Source: Candidatus Aminicenantota bacterium (GTDB lineage Bacteria > Acidobacteriota > Aminicenantia > UBA2199). From it: a DNA stretch of 5,425 bases. The translations under genes and the position numbers were made by a program. This document shows, piece by piece, positions 1 to 5,425 of the stretch (position 1 is its first letter; the number at the start of each line of letters is the position of its first letter). Where the stretch lies: assembly GCA_024644125.1 (NCBI GenBank), contig JAHELQ010000386.1, positions 1 to 5,425 of the forward strand. The letters run 5' to 3'. The notes beneath the pieces were generated by a model. It was given only the letters and a program-made list of their open reading frames with translations. It was not told the origin of the DNA and did not search any database.

Positions 1-687
1 AACGCCATCTGGGCTGCGGCGATTTTGGGCTTTTTTGTGTTGTATCCCAATCTCACGCAGGTGAAGGAGTACGAGATGGCCTGGTTCCGGTTGGGATTCG
101 AAAATCTGCCGGCCGGGATGTTGGGATTCTTTTTCGCCGCCATCGTGGCCATCCACCTCTCCACCATTTCCACCCATTTGAACCTCGGCGCCGTGTATGT
201 GACCAGGGATTTGTACCATCATTACATCAATCCCAAAGCCAATCAGCAAAAATTGGTGTGGGTAGGCCGCATCGCCACCATCGGTTTGTTGTTGGGTTCC
301 TTCGTGTTCGGCTCCATTATGGAAAATATCACCGAATGGTTGATCTTCGCGCTGTGGATCATGGCCGCCGGCGTGTGGCTGCCCAATATCTTGCAGGTGG
401 TGTGGTGGCGGTTCAACGGCTGGGGTTATTTATTCGCCTGGATTTCCAACCTGGTGCTCTCATGGTTGGTGGTATGGGTGTTGCCGGCTTTCGGTATCCT
501 GCCAAAATTGAAAGATTACCAGCAGTTCTGGTTGCTGATGGTGCTGGGAGCGTTCGTATTCATACCAATCACGCTTCTCACAAAGCCGGAGAACATGGAC
601 CGGTTGGTGAAGTTTTACGTCATGTCCCGGCCGATTGGTTGGTGGGGACCGGTAAAACGCGAAGCCCTGCGCCGCGGTTTGATTTAA
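1..687 (+). CDS. Sodium:solute symporter (SSS family), C-terminal part, 5'-truncated by window edge
   Basis: An inner-membrane Na+-coupled uptake carrier of the SSS (SLC5-like) family; the substrate cannot be told from this part. The reading frame is open from base 1, giving 228 visible residues, roughly the last 40% of a usual SSS protein. Visible are five or so hydrophobic segments. A typical SSS stretch reads STISTHLN, then a short gap, then TRDLYHHYI, followed by a conserved GR before the next helix. In family structures the Ser/Thr cluster of this helix contributes to the sodium site. The protein ends with a basic, Trp-rich cytoplasmic tail (RPIGWWGPVKREALRRG), seen in many bacterial members. 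The stop is followed after 10 bases by a small membrane protein gene whose AAGGAG site overlaps this stop codon, so the genes form one transcript. Family assignment is secure; the substrate (sugar, amino acid, organic acid or other solute) is unknown. Confidence 0.9.
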   Translation, partial: NAIWAAAILGFFVLYPNLTQVKEYEMAWFRLGFENLPAGMLGFFFAAIVAIHLSTISTHLNLGAVYVTRDLYHHYINPKANQQKLVWVGRIATIGLLLGSFVFGSIMENITEWLIFALWIMAAGVWLPNILQVVWWRFNGWGYLFAWISNLVLSWLVVWVLPAFGILPKLKDYQQFWLLMVLGAFVFIPITLLTKPENMDRLVKFYVMSRPIGWWGPVKREALRRGLI

Positions 688-697
688 GGAGACTTCA

Positions 698-988
698 ATG
701 AAGATATTCAATAAATCCTGGACCGCGCAAGAGGCGGAAGAGTGGACCAAGGAGGATACCATCACAGTCATCCTCTCCCCGCTCGTTTATGTGCTCCTCA
801 CCATGGGCACGGTATTCAGCATGCTCCTGGTCCCGGCGGGTTTTTTTGTGTTGGGGGTGGGCATCGTGTTGATGTTCGTGATGATCTTCATCATCAACCC
901 CAAACTCTCGGTGATTTCCGAAGAGTATGAAAAGAAACAGAAACAATACCTGGAAGAACTGGAACGGAAAGTGAAGTGGGAGGACTGA
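698..988 (+). CDS. Small two-helix membrane protein downstream of symporter (96 aa)
   Basis: I do not recognise a named family. The product starts with a short amphipathic, charged segment (residues 1-20, rich in Trp, Glu and Lys). Two hydrophobic helices follow (about 22-45 and 48-67) with a Pro-Ala-Gly turn near residue 46. A highly charged C-terminal helix (about 71-96, Glu/Lys rich, coiled-coil-like) ends the protein, probably in the cytoplasm with the N-terminus. The start is fixed by AAGGAG at 686-691, six bases before the ATG. It lies 10 bases after the symporter stop and one base before the next small gene, so it is co-transcribed and translationally close-coupled. Known SSS carriers can travel with small membrane partners (for example the DUF485 protein next to acetate permease ActP), so a role as an accessory or stabilising subunit is a reasonable inference, not shown by the sequence. 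Confidence 0.82.
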   Translation: MKIFNKSWTAQEAEEWTKEDTITVILSPLVYVLLTMGTVFSMLLVPAGFFVLGVGIVLMFVMIFIINPKLSVISEEYEKKQKQYLEELERKVKWED

Positions 989-989
989 G

Positions 990-1130
990 ATGGAAAACGG
1001 ACTGAAAATGGTGATCGGCATGTCGCTCGCCTATGTCACATCCTTCGCGGGCTTGATTCTTGCCTATTATTCCTACAAGAAGCACAAAAAGAACGACGGG
1101 CAAGAACAAAAAGGAGCTGGCGATGAATGA
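990..1130 (+). CDS. Single-helix small membrane protein (46 aa)
   Basis: A very short gene that length filters would miss. ATG at 990 lies one base after the stop of the 96-residue gene and has GGGAGG at 978-983, six bases upstream. The product has one hydrophobic helix (about residues 7-27), then a strongly basic run (YKKHKK, 29-34) and a polar tail. By the positive-inside rule this suggests the C-terminus is cytoplasmic. Its last eight bases overlap the next small gene (ATGAATGA). Function is unknown. Position between the symporter partner and another tiny membrane protein suggests an accessory role for the carrier. The ribosome binding site, the tight packing and the coherent membrane topology argue that it is real; I cannot see conservation from here. 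Confidence 0.68.
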   Translation: MENGLKMVIGMSLAYVTSFAGLILAYYSYKKHKKNDGQEQKGAGDE

Positions 1131-1236
1131 CATTATTTTTGGAATCATCATTCCGGCGGCTGTGTTTATATTTTCTTTTGCCATGACTTACCTTTTATAT
1201 AGACATTTCGCCGGCAATATAAAAAACGAAGATTGA
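1123..1236 (+). CDS. Single-helix small membrane protein (37 aa)
   Basis: A second very short gene, in a different frame from the 46-residue gene and overlapping its end by 8 bases. AAGGAG at 1111-1116 is six bases from the ATG, an excellent site lying wholly inside the upstream gene. The product is almost all one membrane helix (about residues 3-26, Ile/Phe rich) followed by a short tail with Arg, His and Lys that would be cytoplasmic. The stop TGA at 1234-1236 is followed by a 53-base gap before the sulfatase-like gene. Function is unknown; an accessory peptide of the symporter is the simplest reading. The overlap and strong ribosome binding site make translation likely, though at 37 residues only conservation or peptide data would settle it. 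Confidence 0.6.
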   Translation: MNDIIFGIIIPAAVFIFSFAMTYLLYRHFAGNIKNED

Positions 1237-1246
1237 TAAACTATCT

Positions 1247-1272
1247 GGCGCTTCCTCCTCGTAGGGAGCGCC
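1247..1272 (+). promoter_or_regulatory. Strong leader hairpin abutting the ribosome binding site of the sulfatase-like gene
   Basis: Bases 1247-1256 (GGCGCTTCCT) pair with 1263-1272 (AGGGAGCGCC) over ten base pairs with one G-U, closing a six-base loop. No U tract follows, so it is not a classical intrinsic terminator. It ends exactly where the ribosome binding site GGAGGGAG (1273-1280) begins. The left arm and loop include CCTCC (1254-1258), which could instead pair with GGAGG at 1273-1277. It may tune translation of the downstream gene or stabilise an mRNA end between the symporter set and the sulfatase-like gene. The pairing is seen directly; the role is inferred. Confidence 0.5.
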
Positions 1273-1289
1273 GGAGGGAGATACACTCG

Positions 1290-2642
1290 ATGCAAAGACT
1301 TAGAATACGACTGATTACCGCCCTAATACTGACAGTTATCGCGCCGTTACTGCACGCTCAAAAAACTCTGCCGAATATTATCATCATTTCGGTCGATACA
1401 TTGCGGGCAGACCGGCTGGGTTGTTACGGATATCCCCGCGCCACATCGCCCGCCATCGACCGGTTGGCCGGAGACGGCACTCTCTTTTCCCATTGTTATA
1501 CATTGATACCGTTGACAGGGCCTTCCTTTTCAACGATGCTCACCTCGCTGCCGGAATACAAACATGGCGCCAAACGAAACGGTCTCTCTATCTACGATCA
1601 TATCCCGACGTTACCCCTTTTTCTGAAGGAAAACAGTTATTATTGCGGCGGTATCATTTCCAATTGGCCGCTGCGCAAAAAGTTGTCGGATCTGGACAGG
1701 GGATTTGACGATTATATCGAGATCTTCACAAAAAAACGCTGGTTGGGCATCATGCAGCCGGAGGGTAAGGCGCCGGATGTGACCGAAGCCGCCATCGCCT
1801 GGCTGGACAAACACCGGAGCGTCCCCTTCTTCCTATGGGTGCATTACTCCGAACCGCACGCGCCGTACCTGAAGCACAAAGGATTCGAATTCGGCAAACA
1901 ACACACGGATAAACGCTTCTATCCGCCGGGCATGGAGAAGCGCAAATCGGACCATTACGACTCGGAGGTGGGATATACCGACCATCACATCGGCCGTTTA
2001 CTCGACAAACTCAAAGAGTGGGACCTCTACCCGGGTAGTATGGTCATCTTCAACTCCGATCATGGCGAGAGCCTTGGGGAGCACAATTACACGGGCCACG
2101 GACGGCGGATCTACAACTCCATGATGCATGTGCCCCTGATTGTCAAACTGCCGGGGAATCGCAAGCTTCGCAACACCGATTCCCGCAATTGCACATTGAT
2201 GGATATCGCCCCCACAATTCTCGCGAATCTGGGTATCGCCGTCCCGGGCCAAATGGAAGGCACCGATCTATTCGGGTCGAAAGGAGACCTCCATCCGGCG
2301 CTCTACATGGGTACCTACAAAGGCGCCGTCAAAGGCCAGCGGGATATGAAATTCCAACTCAAGGTATCGCCCCTCTGTTACGCCGTGATTCAAGGCGATA
2401 CCAAGCTGATCTACACCGCCCGCACCCGCAAGTACGAAGCCTACAATCTAGCCAGGGATCCATTCGAGACTTTGAATCTGTATTACAAAACCAGAAATAA
2501 TTTCCTCCCGCTCCAGGAATCGCTGAAACAACATATCGCGGCTGTCAAACAATATATTCAGGAAGGTTTGAAGAAATACAAACAAAAATCGCAATTGAGC
2601 AAAGAAGACCTGGAGAATCTTAAGACCCTGGGCTACTTGTAG
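1290..2642 (+). CDS. Exported sulfatase-like hydrolase (alkaline phosphatase superfamily), Thr in place of the formylglycine residue
   Basis: A 450-residue enzyme of the sulfatase/alkaline phosphatase fold, predicted to hydrolyse or transfer a sulfate or phosphate ester outside the cytoplasm. The ATG at 1290 has GGAGGGAG at 1273-1280 and begins a Sec signal peptide: basic start, hydrophobic core, and a likely cut after LLHA near residue 23. Family landmarks in order are SVDTLRAD (34-41, metal Asp36), LTGPSFSTMLTS (75-86), HGAKRNG (92-98), VHYSEPHAPY (184-193), SDHGESLGEH (256-265, metal Asp257 and His258), GHG (269-271) and a final LGYL. In classical sulfatases the second block reads C/S-x-P-S-R; here it is T-G-P-S-F, so Thr76 would be the nucleophile and formylglycine cannot form. 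Thr nucleophiles occur in related phosphoethanolamine and phosphoglycerol transferases and in some proteins annotated as sulfatases. The substrate is unknown; upstream cotranscription with the symporter is possible but not certain. Confidence 0.88.
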   Translation: MQRLRIRLITALILTVIAPLLHAQKTLPNIIIISVDTLRADRLGCYGYPRATSPAIDRLAGDGTLFSHCYTLIPLTGPSFSTMLTSLPEYKHGAKRNGLSIYDHIPTLPLFLKENSYYCGGIISNWPLRKKLSDLDRGFDDYIEIFTKKRWLGIMQPEGKAPDVTEAAIAWLDKHRSVPFFLWVHYSEPHAPYLKHKGFEFGKQHTDKRFYPPGMEKRKSDHYDSEVGYTDHHIGRLLDKLKEWDLYPGSMVIFNSDHGESLGEHNYTGHGRRIYNSMMHVPLIVKLPGNRKLRNTDSRNCTLMDIAPTILANLGIAVPGQMEGTDLFGSKGDLHPALYMGTYKGAVKGQRDMKFQLKVSPLCYAVIQGDTKLIYTARTRKYEAYNLARDPFETLNLYYKTRNNFLPLQESLKQHIAAVKQYIQEGLKKYKQKSQLSKEDLENLKTLGYL

Positions 2643-2643
2643 G

Positions 2644-2671
2644 TTGCATAATTTTCCTCGCGTGTTATAAT
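2644..2671 (+). promoter_or_regulatory. Sigma70-type extended -10 promoter for ablAB
   Basis: A perfect TATAAT at 2666-2671 is preceded by TG one base upstream (2663-2664), the extended -10 form. TTGCAT at 2644-2649 sits 16 bases upstream as a weak -35 (only TTG matches well). Transcription would start near 2677-2679 and leave a leader of about 107 bases before ablA. It lies directly after the sulfatase-like gene's stop codon, so ablAB appears to be a separate unit. No operator could be identified. Confidence 0.7.
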
Positions 2672-2732
2672 ATAAGAGATATGTTTTTATGCAGGGAAGA
2701 ATTCTTTTTTTAGTCGCGCCGGAAACGCCGTA

Positions 2733-2751
2733 GATTCATCATCATTGAATC
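2733..2751 (+). promoter_or_regulatory. Leader hairpin in the ablA 5' untranslated region
   Basis: GATTCA (2733-2738) and TGAATC (2746-2751) form a perfect six-pair stem with a seven-base loop. Flanking bases can extend it across a bulge: AAC at 2724-2726 with GTT at 2752-2754, and GGA at 2721-2723 with TCC at 2758-2760. There is no U tract after it, and the ribosome binding site at 2771-2776 stays free. It could affect mRNA stability or be a chance pairing. It does not resemble the long lysine riboswitch. Confidence 0.3.
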
Positions 2752-2770
2752 GTTGGTTCCAGGACAATTA

Positions 2771-2787
2771 AGGAGGAAAGAACTTTG
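2771..2787 (+). promoter_or_regulatory. Ribosome binding site and TTG start of ablA
   Basis: AGGAGG at 2771-2776 matches the anti-Shine-Dalgarno sequence fully and is eight bases from TTG at 2785. No ATG or GTG is in frame nearby, and the protein's family-like N-terminal region begins here, so the rare TTG codon is the likely start. Confidence 0.75.
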
Positions 2788-4113
2788 TCTATTTATAACA
2801 CCAAACAACAAGAATTAGCGCATAAGATTGATTCCAATACTATCAAGGAAAATTGGAAAGATTGGAAATGGCAATTAAAACACGCGGTCAAGGATATCCA
2901 GACCTTTGAAAAACTACTGGGAGTGACGTTTGATCCCGACACCCGGAAAAAGCTCGAACAAACCGTGGAAAAATTTCCGGTTTCCATCACCCCCTACTAC
3001 CTCTCCCTCATCGATCCGGAAGAATATACAACCGATCCGGTCTTCAAACAATCATTCCCCGATCCGGCGGAATTGAATACCGAACAATTCGATATGGAAG
3101 ATCCGCTATCCGAAGACCGCGATAGCCCGGCTCCCCTCATCACCCACCGGTACCCGGACCGGGTGCTGTTTTTGATCAGCAACATCTGTTCCATGTATTG
3201 CCGCCATTGCACCCGTAAACGCCGGGTGGGCGACGTGGATTTTATCCCCAACAAAGAGGAGATCCTCAAGGGGATCGACTACATCAAACAAACGCCGCAG
3301 GTGAGGGACGTGTTGCTTTCCGGCGGCGACCCGTTTATGTTGTCTGACACATATCTCGATTGGATCCTGACGGAATTGGGCAAGATCCCCCATGTGGAGG
3401 TGATCAGAATCGGCACCCGGATGCCTGTGGTTCTTCCCTACCGCATTACCGCGGATCTGGTGAAAATGCTGAAAAAGCACCACCCCATCTGGATCAACAC
3501 CCACTTCAACCATCCCCGGGAAATCACCTCGTCGTCGAAAACCGCCCTTAAAATGCTGGCAGACGCAGGAATTCCATTGGGAAACCAATCGGTACTCCTG
3601 GCGGGCGTCAACGATTGCCCCCGCATCATGAAACACCTGGTCCACAAACTGGTGCAAAACCGGGTCCGCCCCTATTATCTCTACCAATGTGATATGTCCG
3701 AAGGGCTGTCGCACTTGCGCACTCCGGTGGGCAAAGGAATCGAGATCCTCGAGAGCCTCATCGGCCACACCAGCGGATTCGCGGTCCCGACATACGTGAT
3801 CGACGCTCCCGGCGGCGGCGGCAAGATCCCCATCATGCCGAACTACATCATTTCCTGGTCCACCAACAAGGTGATTCTGCGGAATTTCCAGGGCGTCATC
3901 ACCAGTTACAAGGAGCCGGACTCGTACGAACCCATCTTCTGCGACCGCAAATGCGACCGATGCGACTTGCAACTGAATCTGGAAGACGCCCCGGAATACA
4001 AGTCCGAGGGTATCGCGATGTTGTTGTCGGATTACGACGACGCAGTGGCGTTGACGCCCAGGGAAACCATCACCTGGAACAATTCAGACGACGACTCCCC
4101 GGAGGCCGGCTAA
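2785..4113 (+). CDS. ablA: L-lysine 2,3-aminomutase (radical SAM, PLP)
   Basis: Converts L-alpha-lysine to L-beta-lysine in the cytoplasm, the first step to the osmolyte N-epsilon-acetyl-beta-lysine. The 442-residue protein is of KamA type, slightly longer than the roughly 416 of the clostridial enzyme. The iron-sulfur motif CSMYCRHC gives Cys135, Cys139 and Cys142, with SGGDP at 179-183 for SAM. Lys347 in PGGGGK should bind PLP. Asp303 (YQCDMSEG) and Asp340 (VIDAPGG) match the two Asp residues that hold the lysine side of the substrate and are replaced in glutamate 2,3-aminomutase, so lysine is the likely substrate. Cys278 and Cys386/390/393 fit the inter-subunit zinc site of the family. EpmB, which modifies elongation factor P, is shorter and normally lacks this C-terminal region. 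The tail is acidic (NNSDDDS). The partner ablB follows with a one-base overlap, which supports ablA over the lysine-degradation role of kamA. Confidence 0.94.
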   Translation: MSIYNTKQQELAHKIDSNTIKENWKDWKWQLKHAVKDIQTFEKLLGVTFDPDTRKKLEQTVEKFPVSITPYYLSLIDPEEYTTDPVFKQSFPDPAELNTEQFDMEDPLSEDRDSPAPLITHRYPDRVLFLISNICSMYCRHCTRKRRVGDVDFIPNKEEILKGIDYIKQTPQVRDVLLSGGDPFMLSDTYLDWILTELGKIPHVEVIRIGTRMPVVLPYRITADLVKMLKKHHPIWINTHFNHPREITSSSKTALKMLADAGIPLGNQSVLLAGVNDCPRIMKHLVHKLVQNRVRPYYLYQCDMSEGLSHLRTPVGKGIEILESLIGHTSGFAVPTYVIDAPGGGGKIPIMPNYIISWSTNKVILRNFQGVITSYKEPDSYEPIFCDRKCDRCDLQLNLEDAPEYKSEGIAMLLSDYDDAVALTPRETITWNNSDDDSPEAG

Positions 4114-4943
4114 TGGAAGACTGTTTAGAATCATATGGAGCGAGCTTACTCCAGCATGGAAAGTTCAATGATAGGATTTATTTGATGTCCCTGGATAGCG
4201 CGGATTATCCGGGGATTCTCCATTATATGGAGACAATCGCCACGGACAACCGGTACAGTAAAATTTTCGCCAAGATCCCGCCCTTCGCGCTGAAAGGTTT
4301 CCGCGACGCAGGGTACATCGTGGAAGCGAAGATTCCCGGATTCTTCAACCGGGAGGCGGACGCCTACTTTATGGGGAAATTTCTGGATCCGCAACGAAAA
4401 ATCGAACGCTTCCCCCAAAAGGTGAAAAACATAATCGATACCTCTCTTTCCAAATCCCAAATCCGCGATATGGCACTACCTGAAAGTCTGGAGTATAAAG
4501 TGGCGGAGGCCGCTGATGCCGGCGCCATCGCCGCTGTGTACCGCGACGTGTTCGAGACCTATCCGTTCCCCATTCACGATCCCGGATACATCCAAAAAAC
4601 AATGGACGAGAACTTCATCTACTTTTGCGTGTGGGACGGGGATCGACTGGCTGCGGTATCGTCTTCGGAGATGTATCCGGCCTACGGCAACGTGGAGATG
4701 ACGGACTTCGCAACCTTGCATCGCTACCGCGGCAATGGCTGCGCGATCTTTCTGTTGCAACGGATGGAAGCCGAAATGCGGAAGCGGGGACTGGCGTCCG
4801 CTTATACCATCGCCCGCGCCTATTCGTTCGGTATGAATATCACCTTTGCCCGTAACGGATATCGCTTCGGCGGCACTCTGACCAACAACACCAATATCTC
4901 CGGCGCCATGGAGAGCATGAATATCTGGTACAAAAACCTGTAA
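4113..4943 (+). CDS. ablB: Beta-lysine N6-acetyltransferase (GNAT family)
   Basis: Transfers acetyl from acetyl-CoA to the epsilon amino group of beta-lysine, finishing N-epsilon-acetyl-beta-lysine, a zwitterionic compatible solute kept in the cytoplasm. At 276 residues it has the usual AblB length. The N-terminal half (about 20-90) has the family stretch YSKIFAKIP followed by GYIVEAKIPGFF. The C-terminal half (about 127-276) is the GNAT domain; RYRGNG at 204-209 fits the R/Q-x-x-G-x-G acetyl-CoA loop. The ATG at 4113 shares its A with the ablA stop (TAATG) and has GGAGG at 4101-4105 inside ablA, so translation is coupled. The frame stays open upstream into ablA, but a longer start would overlap ablA by over 100 bases and add residues foreign to the family. 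The last codons overlap the terminator of the converging CDF gene. Confidence 0.93.
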   Translation: MEDCLESYGASLLQHGKFNDRIYLMSLDSADYPGILHYMETIATDNRYSKIFAKIPPFALKGFRDAGYIVEAKIPGFFNREADAYFMGKFLDPQRKIERFPQKVKNIIDTSLSKSQIRDMALPESLEYKVAEAADAGAIAAVYRDVFETYPFPIHDPGYIQKTMDENFIYFCVWDGDRLAAVSSSEMYPAYGNVEMTDFATLHRYRGNGCAIFLLQRMEAEMRKRGLASAYTIARAYSFGMNITFARNGYRFGGTLTNNTNISGAMESMNIWYKNL

Positions 4944-4956
4944 CGAACGCTACAGG
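4932..4956 (-). terminator. Intrinsic terminator of the CDF gene, embedded in the end of ablB
   Basis: Read on the minus strand, CCTGTAGC and GTTACAGG (4956-4937) pair over eight positions, one of them G-U, around a GTTC tetraloop, and TTTTT follows (4936-4932). The CDF stop codon TAG lies within the left arm, and the U tract lies inside the last codons of ablB. On the plus strand the G-U becomes an A-C mismatch and no U tract follows the stem, so it should serve mainly the minus-strand gene. Confidence 0.65.
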
Positions 4957-5425
4957 CAATCGTAACCACGCGCTTTGCACGAGTCGTACTCGAATTGCAA
5001 GGTGGCGTGGCTGACGCCGAAGCGCTCTTCCAGGATTTGTTTGATCCGGTTGGACAACGCCTCCGCTTCGCTGACCCGGAAATCCTCTCCCACCCGCACA
5101 TGGGCTTCAAAATGGATCTCCCGGTCGTTCAATTGCCACAAATGGATATGATGACAATCCCCCACCTGTTCCAGCTCCTCGATCGCGCCCTTCACCTGCC
5201 CGATATCAAGATGGGAAGGGGTCGATTGCATGAGAATATTGGTCGATTGTTTCAATATACCAAAGCTCTCATACAATATATACAGGCCGATTATGACGGT
5301 AAACAGGGGATCGATCCAGTATACCCGGAAAAAATAGATGAACACGCCGCCAATCAACACCACCACGGACGAAAGAGTGTCGGAAACAAGGTGCAGGTAG
5401 GCGGATTTGACGTTGATATTTTTGC
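4950..5425 (-). CDS. Cation diffusion facilitator (CDF) metal exporter, C-terminal part, 5'-truncated by window edge
   Basis: A proton-coupled exporter of divalent metal ions (usually Zn2+, also Co2+, Cd2+ or others) in the cytoplasmic membrane. The frame is open to the window edge, giving 157 residues, about half of a usual CDF protein of around 300. The first visible helix contains the CDF hallmark AYLHLVSDTLSS, whose HLVSD is the H-x-x-x-D half of the transport site and is typical of zinc carriers. A second helix (WIDPLFTVIIGLYILYES) follows, then a short link with LMQSTP and the cytoplasmic ferredoxin-like domain with GDCHHIHLWQL and SHATLQFEY, where His residues bind regulatory metal. 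The Cys-containing tail (DSCKARGYDCL) is unremarkable for the group. It converges on ablB with six bases between stops. No functional link to ablAB is evident. Confidence 0.92.
   Translation of the reverse strand, partial: KNINVKSAYLHLVSDTLSSVVVLIGGVFIYFFRVYWIDPLFTVIIGLYILYESFGILKQSTNILMQSTPSHLDIGQVKGAIEELEQVGDCHHIHLWQLNDREIHFEAHVRVGEDFRVSEAEALSNRIKQILEERFGVSHATLQFEYDSCKARGYDCL

Noticed and set aside
258..701. Alternative frame open for 147 residues inside the symporter gene
   Set aside because: The product is Arg/His-rich with no family likeness and is a shadow of the symporter frame.
1178..1223. AT-rich promoter-like boxes before the sulfatase-like gene (TTGCCA, TATATA, TATAAA)
   Set aside because: Spacing is wrong (12 bases for the first pair) and no -35 fits the TATAAA; the AT-rich bases are explained by the hydrophobic codons of the 37-residue gene.
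1233..1289. Earlier TTG start for the sulfatase-like protein
   Set aside because: It would place an arginine-rich stretch before the signal peptide and has no ribosome binding site, while ATG 1290 has one and begins a normal signal peptide.
2697..2711. AAGAATTCTT palindrome running into seven T's, as a terminator for the sulfatase-like gene
   Set aside because: The perfect palindrome has no room for a loop and only A-T pairs next to the centre, and it lies downstream of the ablA promoter, where it would stop ablAB transcription. It is too weak to call.
2672..2784. Lysine riboswitch in the leader of the lysine-using ablA
   Set aside because: The leader is too short for the lysine riboswitch and only one simple hairpin is visible.
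3106..3972. Long open frame (288 residues) on the minus strand opposite ablA
   Set aside because: It lies wholly antisense to a clear radical SAM enzyme, has no recognisable domain or good ribosome binding site, and is explained by the codon bias of ablA.
3951..4112. Upstream extension of the ablB frame into ablA
   Set aside because: The extra residues do not resemble the AblB N-terminus and would overlap ablA by over 100 bases; the ATG at 4113 has a good GGAGG site and the TAATG coupling.

Overview
The window (5425 bases, moderate GC) is densely coded bacterial chromosome: six complete or partial genes of ordinary length plus two very small ones. Well-formed Shine-Dalgarno sites of the AAGGAG/GGAGG type precede the genes, one promoter has a perfect extended -10, and a sulfatase-like protein carries a Sec signal peptide. 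All this fits a bacterium, probably with a Gram-negative type of envelope. I cannot name the taxon. The gene mix (sodium:solute symporter with small membrane partners, periplasmic sulfatase-like enzyme, ablAB, CDF exporter) would suit a marine or saline-habitat bacterium, perhaps of an FCB-like lineage, but that is inference.

Layout. Bases 1-1236 (+) hold the C-terminal half of a sodium:solute symporter (SSS family), followed without real gaps by three small membrane proteins of 96, 46 and 37 residues. The last two overlap by 8 bases and each has its own strong ribosome binding site. After 53 bases, which contain a strong GC-rich hairpin directly against the ribosome binding site, comes a 450-residue exported protein of the sulfatase/alkaline phosphatase superfamily (1290-2642, +). 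It has Thr where classical sulfatases carry the Cys or Ser that becomes formylglycine.

A 142-base intergenic region (2643-2784) carries a convincing sigma70-type promoter (TGnTATAAT) and a leader hairpin. It drives the two-gene operon ablA-ablB (2785-4943, +): lysine 2,3-aminomutase, a radical SAM/PLP enzyme making beta-lysine, and beta-lysine N-acetyltransferase. Together they make N-epsilon-acetyl-beta-lysine, a compatible solute used against salt stress in methanogenic archaea and a range of bacteria. The stop of ablA and the start of ablB share a base (TAATG), so translation is probably coupled.

Converging from the right edge is the 3' part of a cation diffusion facilitator (CDF) metal exporter (4950-5425, -). 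The two stop codons are only 6 bases apart, and the CDF terminator hairpin with its U tract lies inside the end of ablB.

No CRISPR array, tRNA, rRNA, insertion sequence or phage-like module was seen. The most unusual items are the chain of tiny membrane proteins behind the symporter, the hairpin with a possible anti-Shine-Dalgarno segment before the sulfatase-like gene, and that enzyme's altered active-site motif. I see no clear sign of an entirely new system; the core of the window is a known osmoprotection operon in an otherwise ordinary setting.
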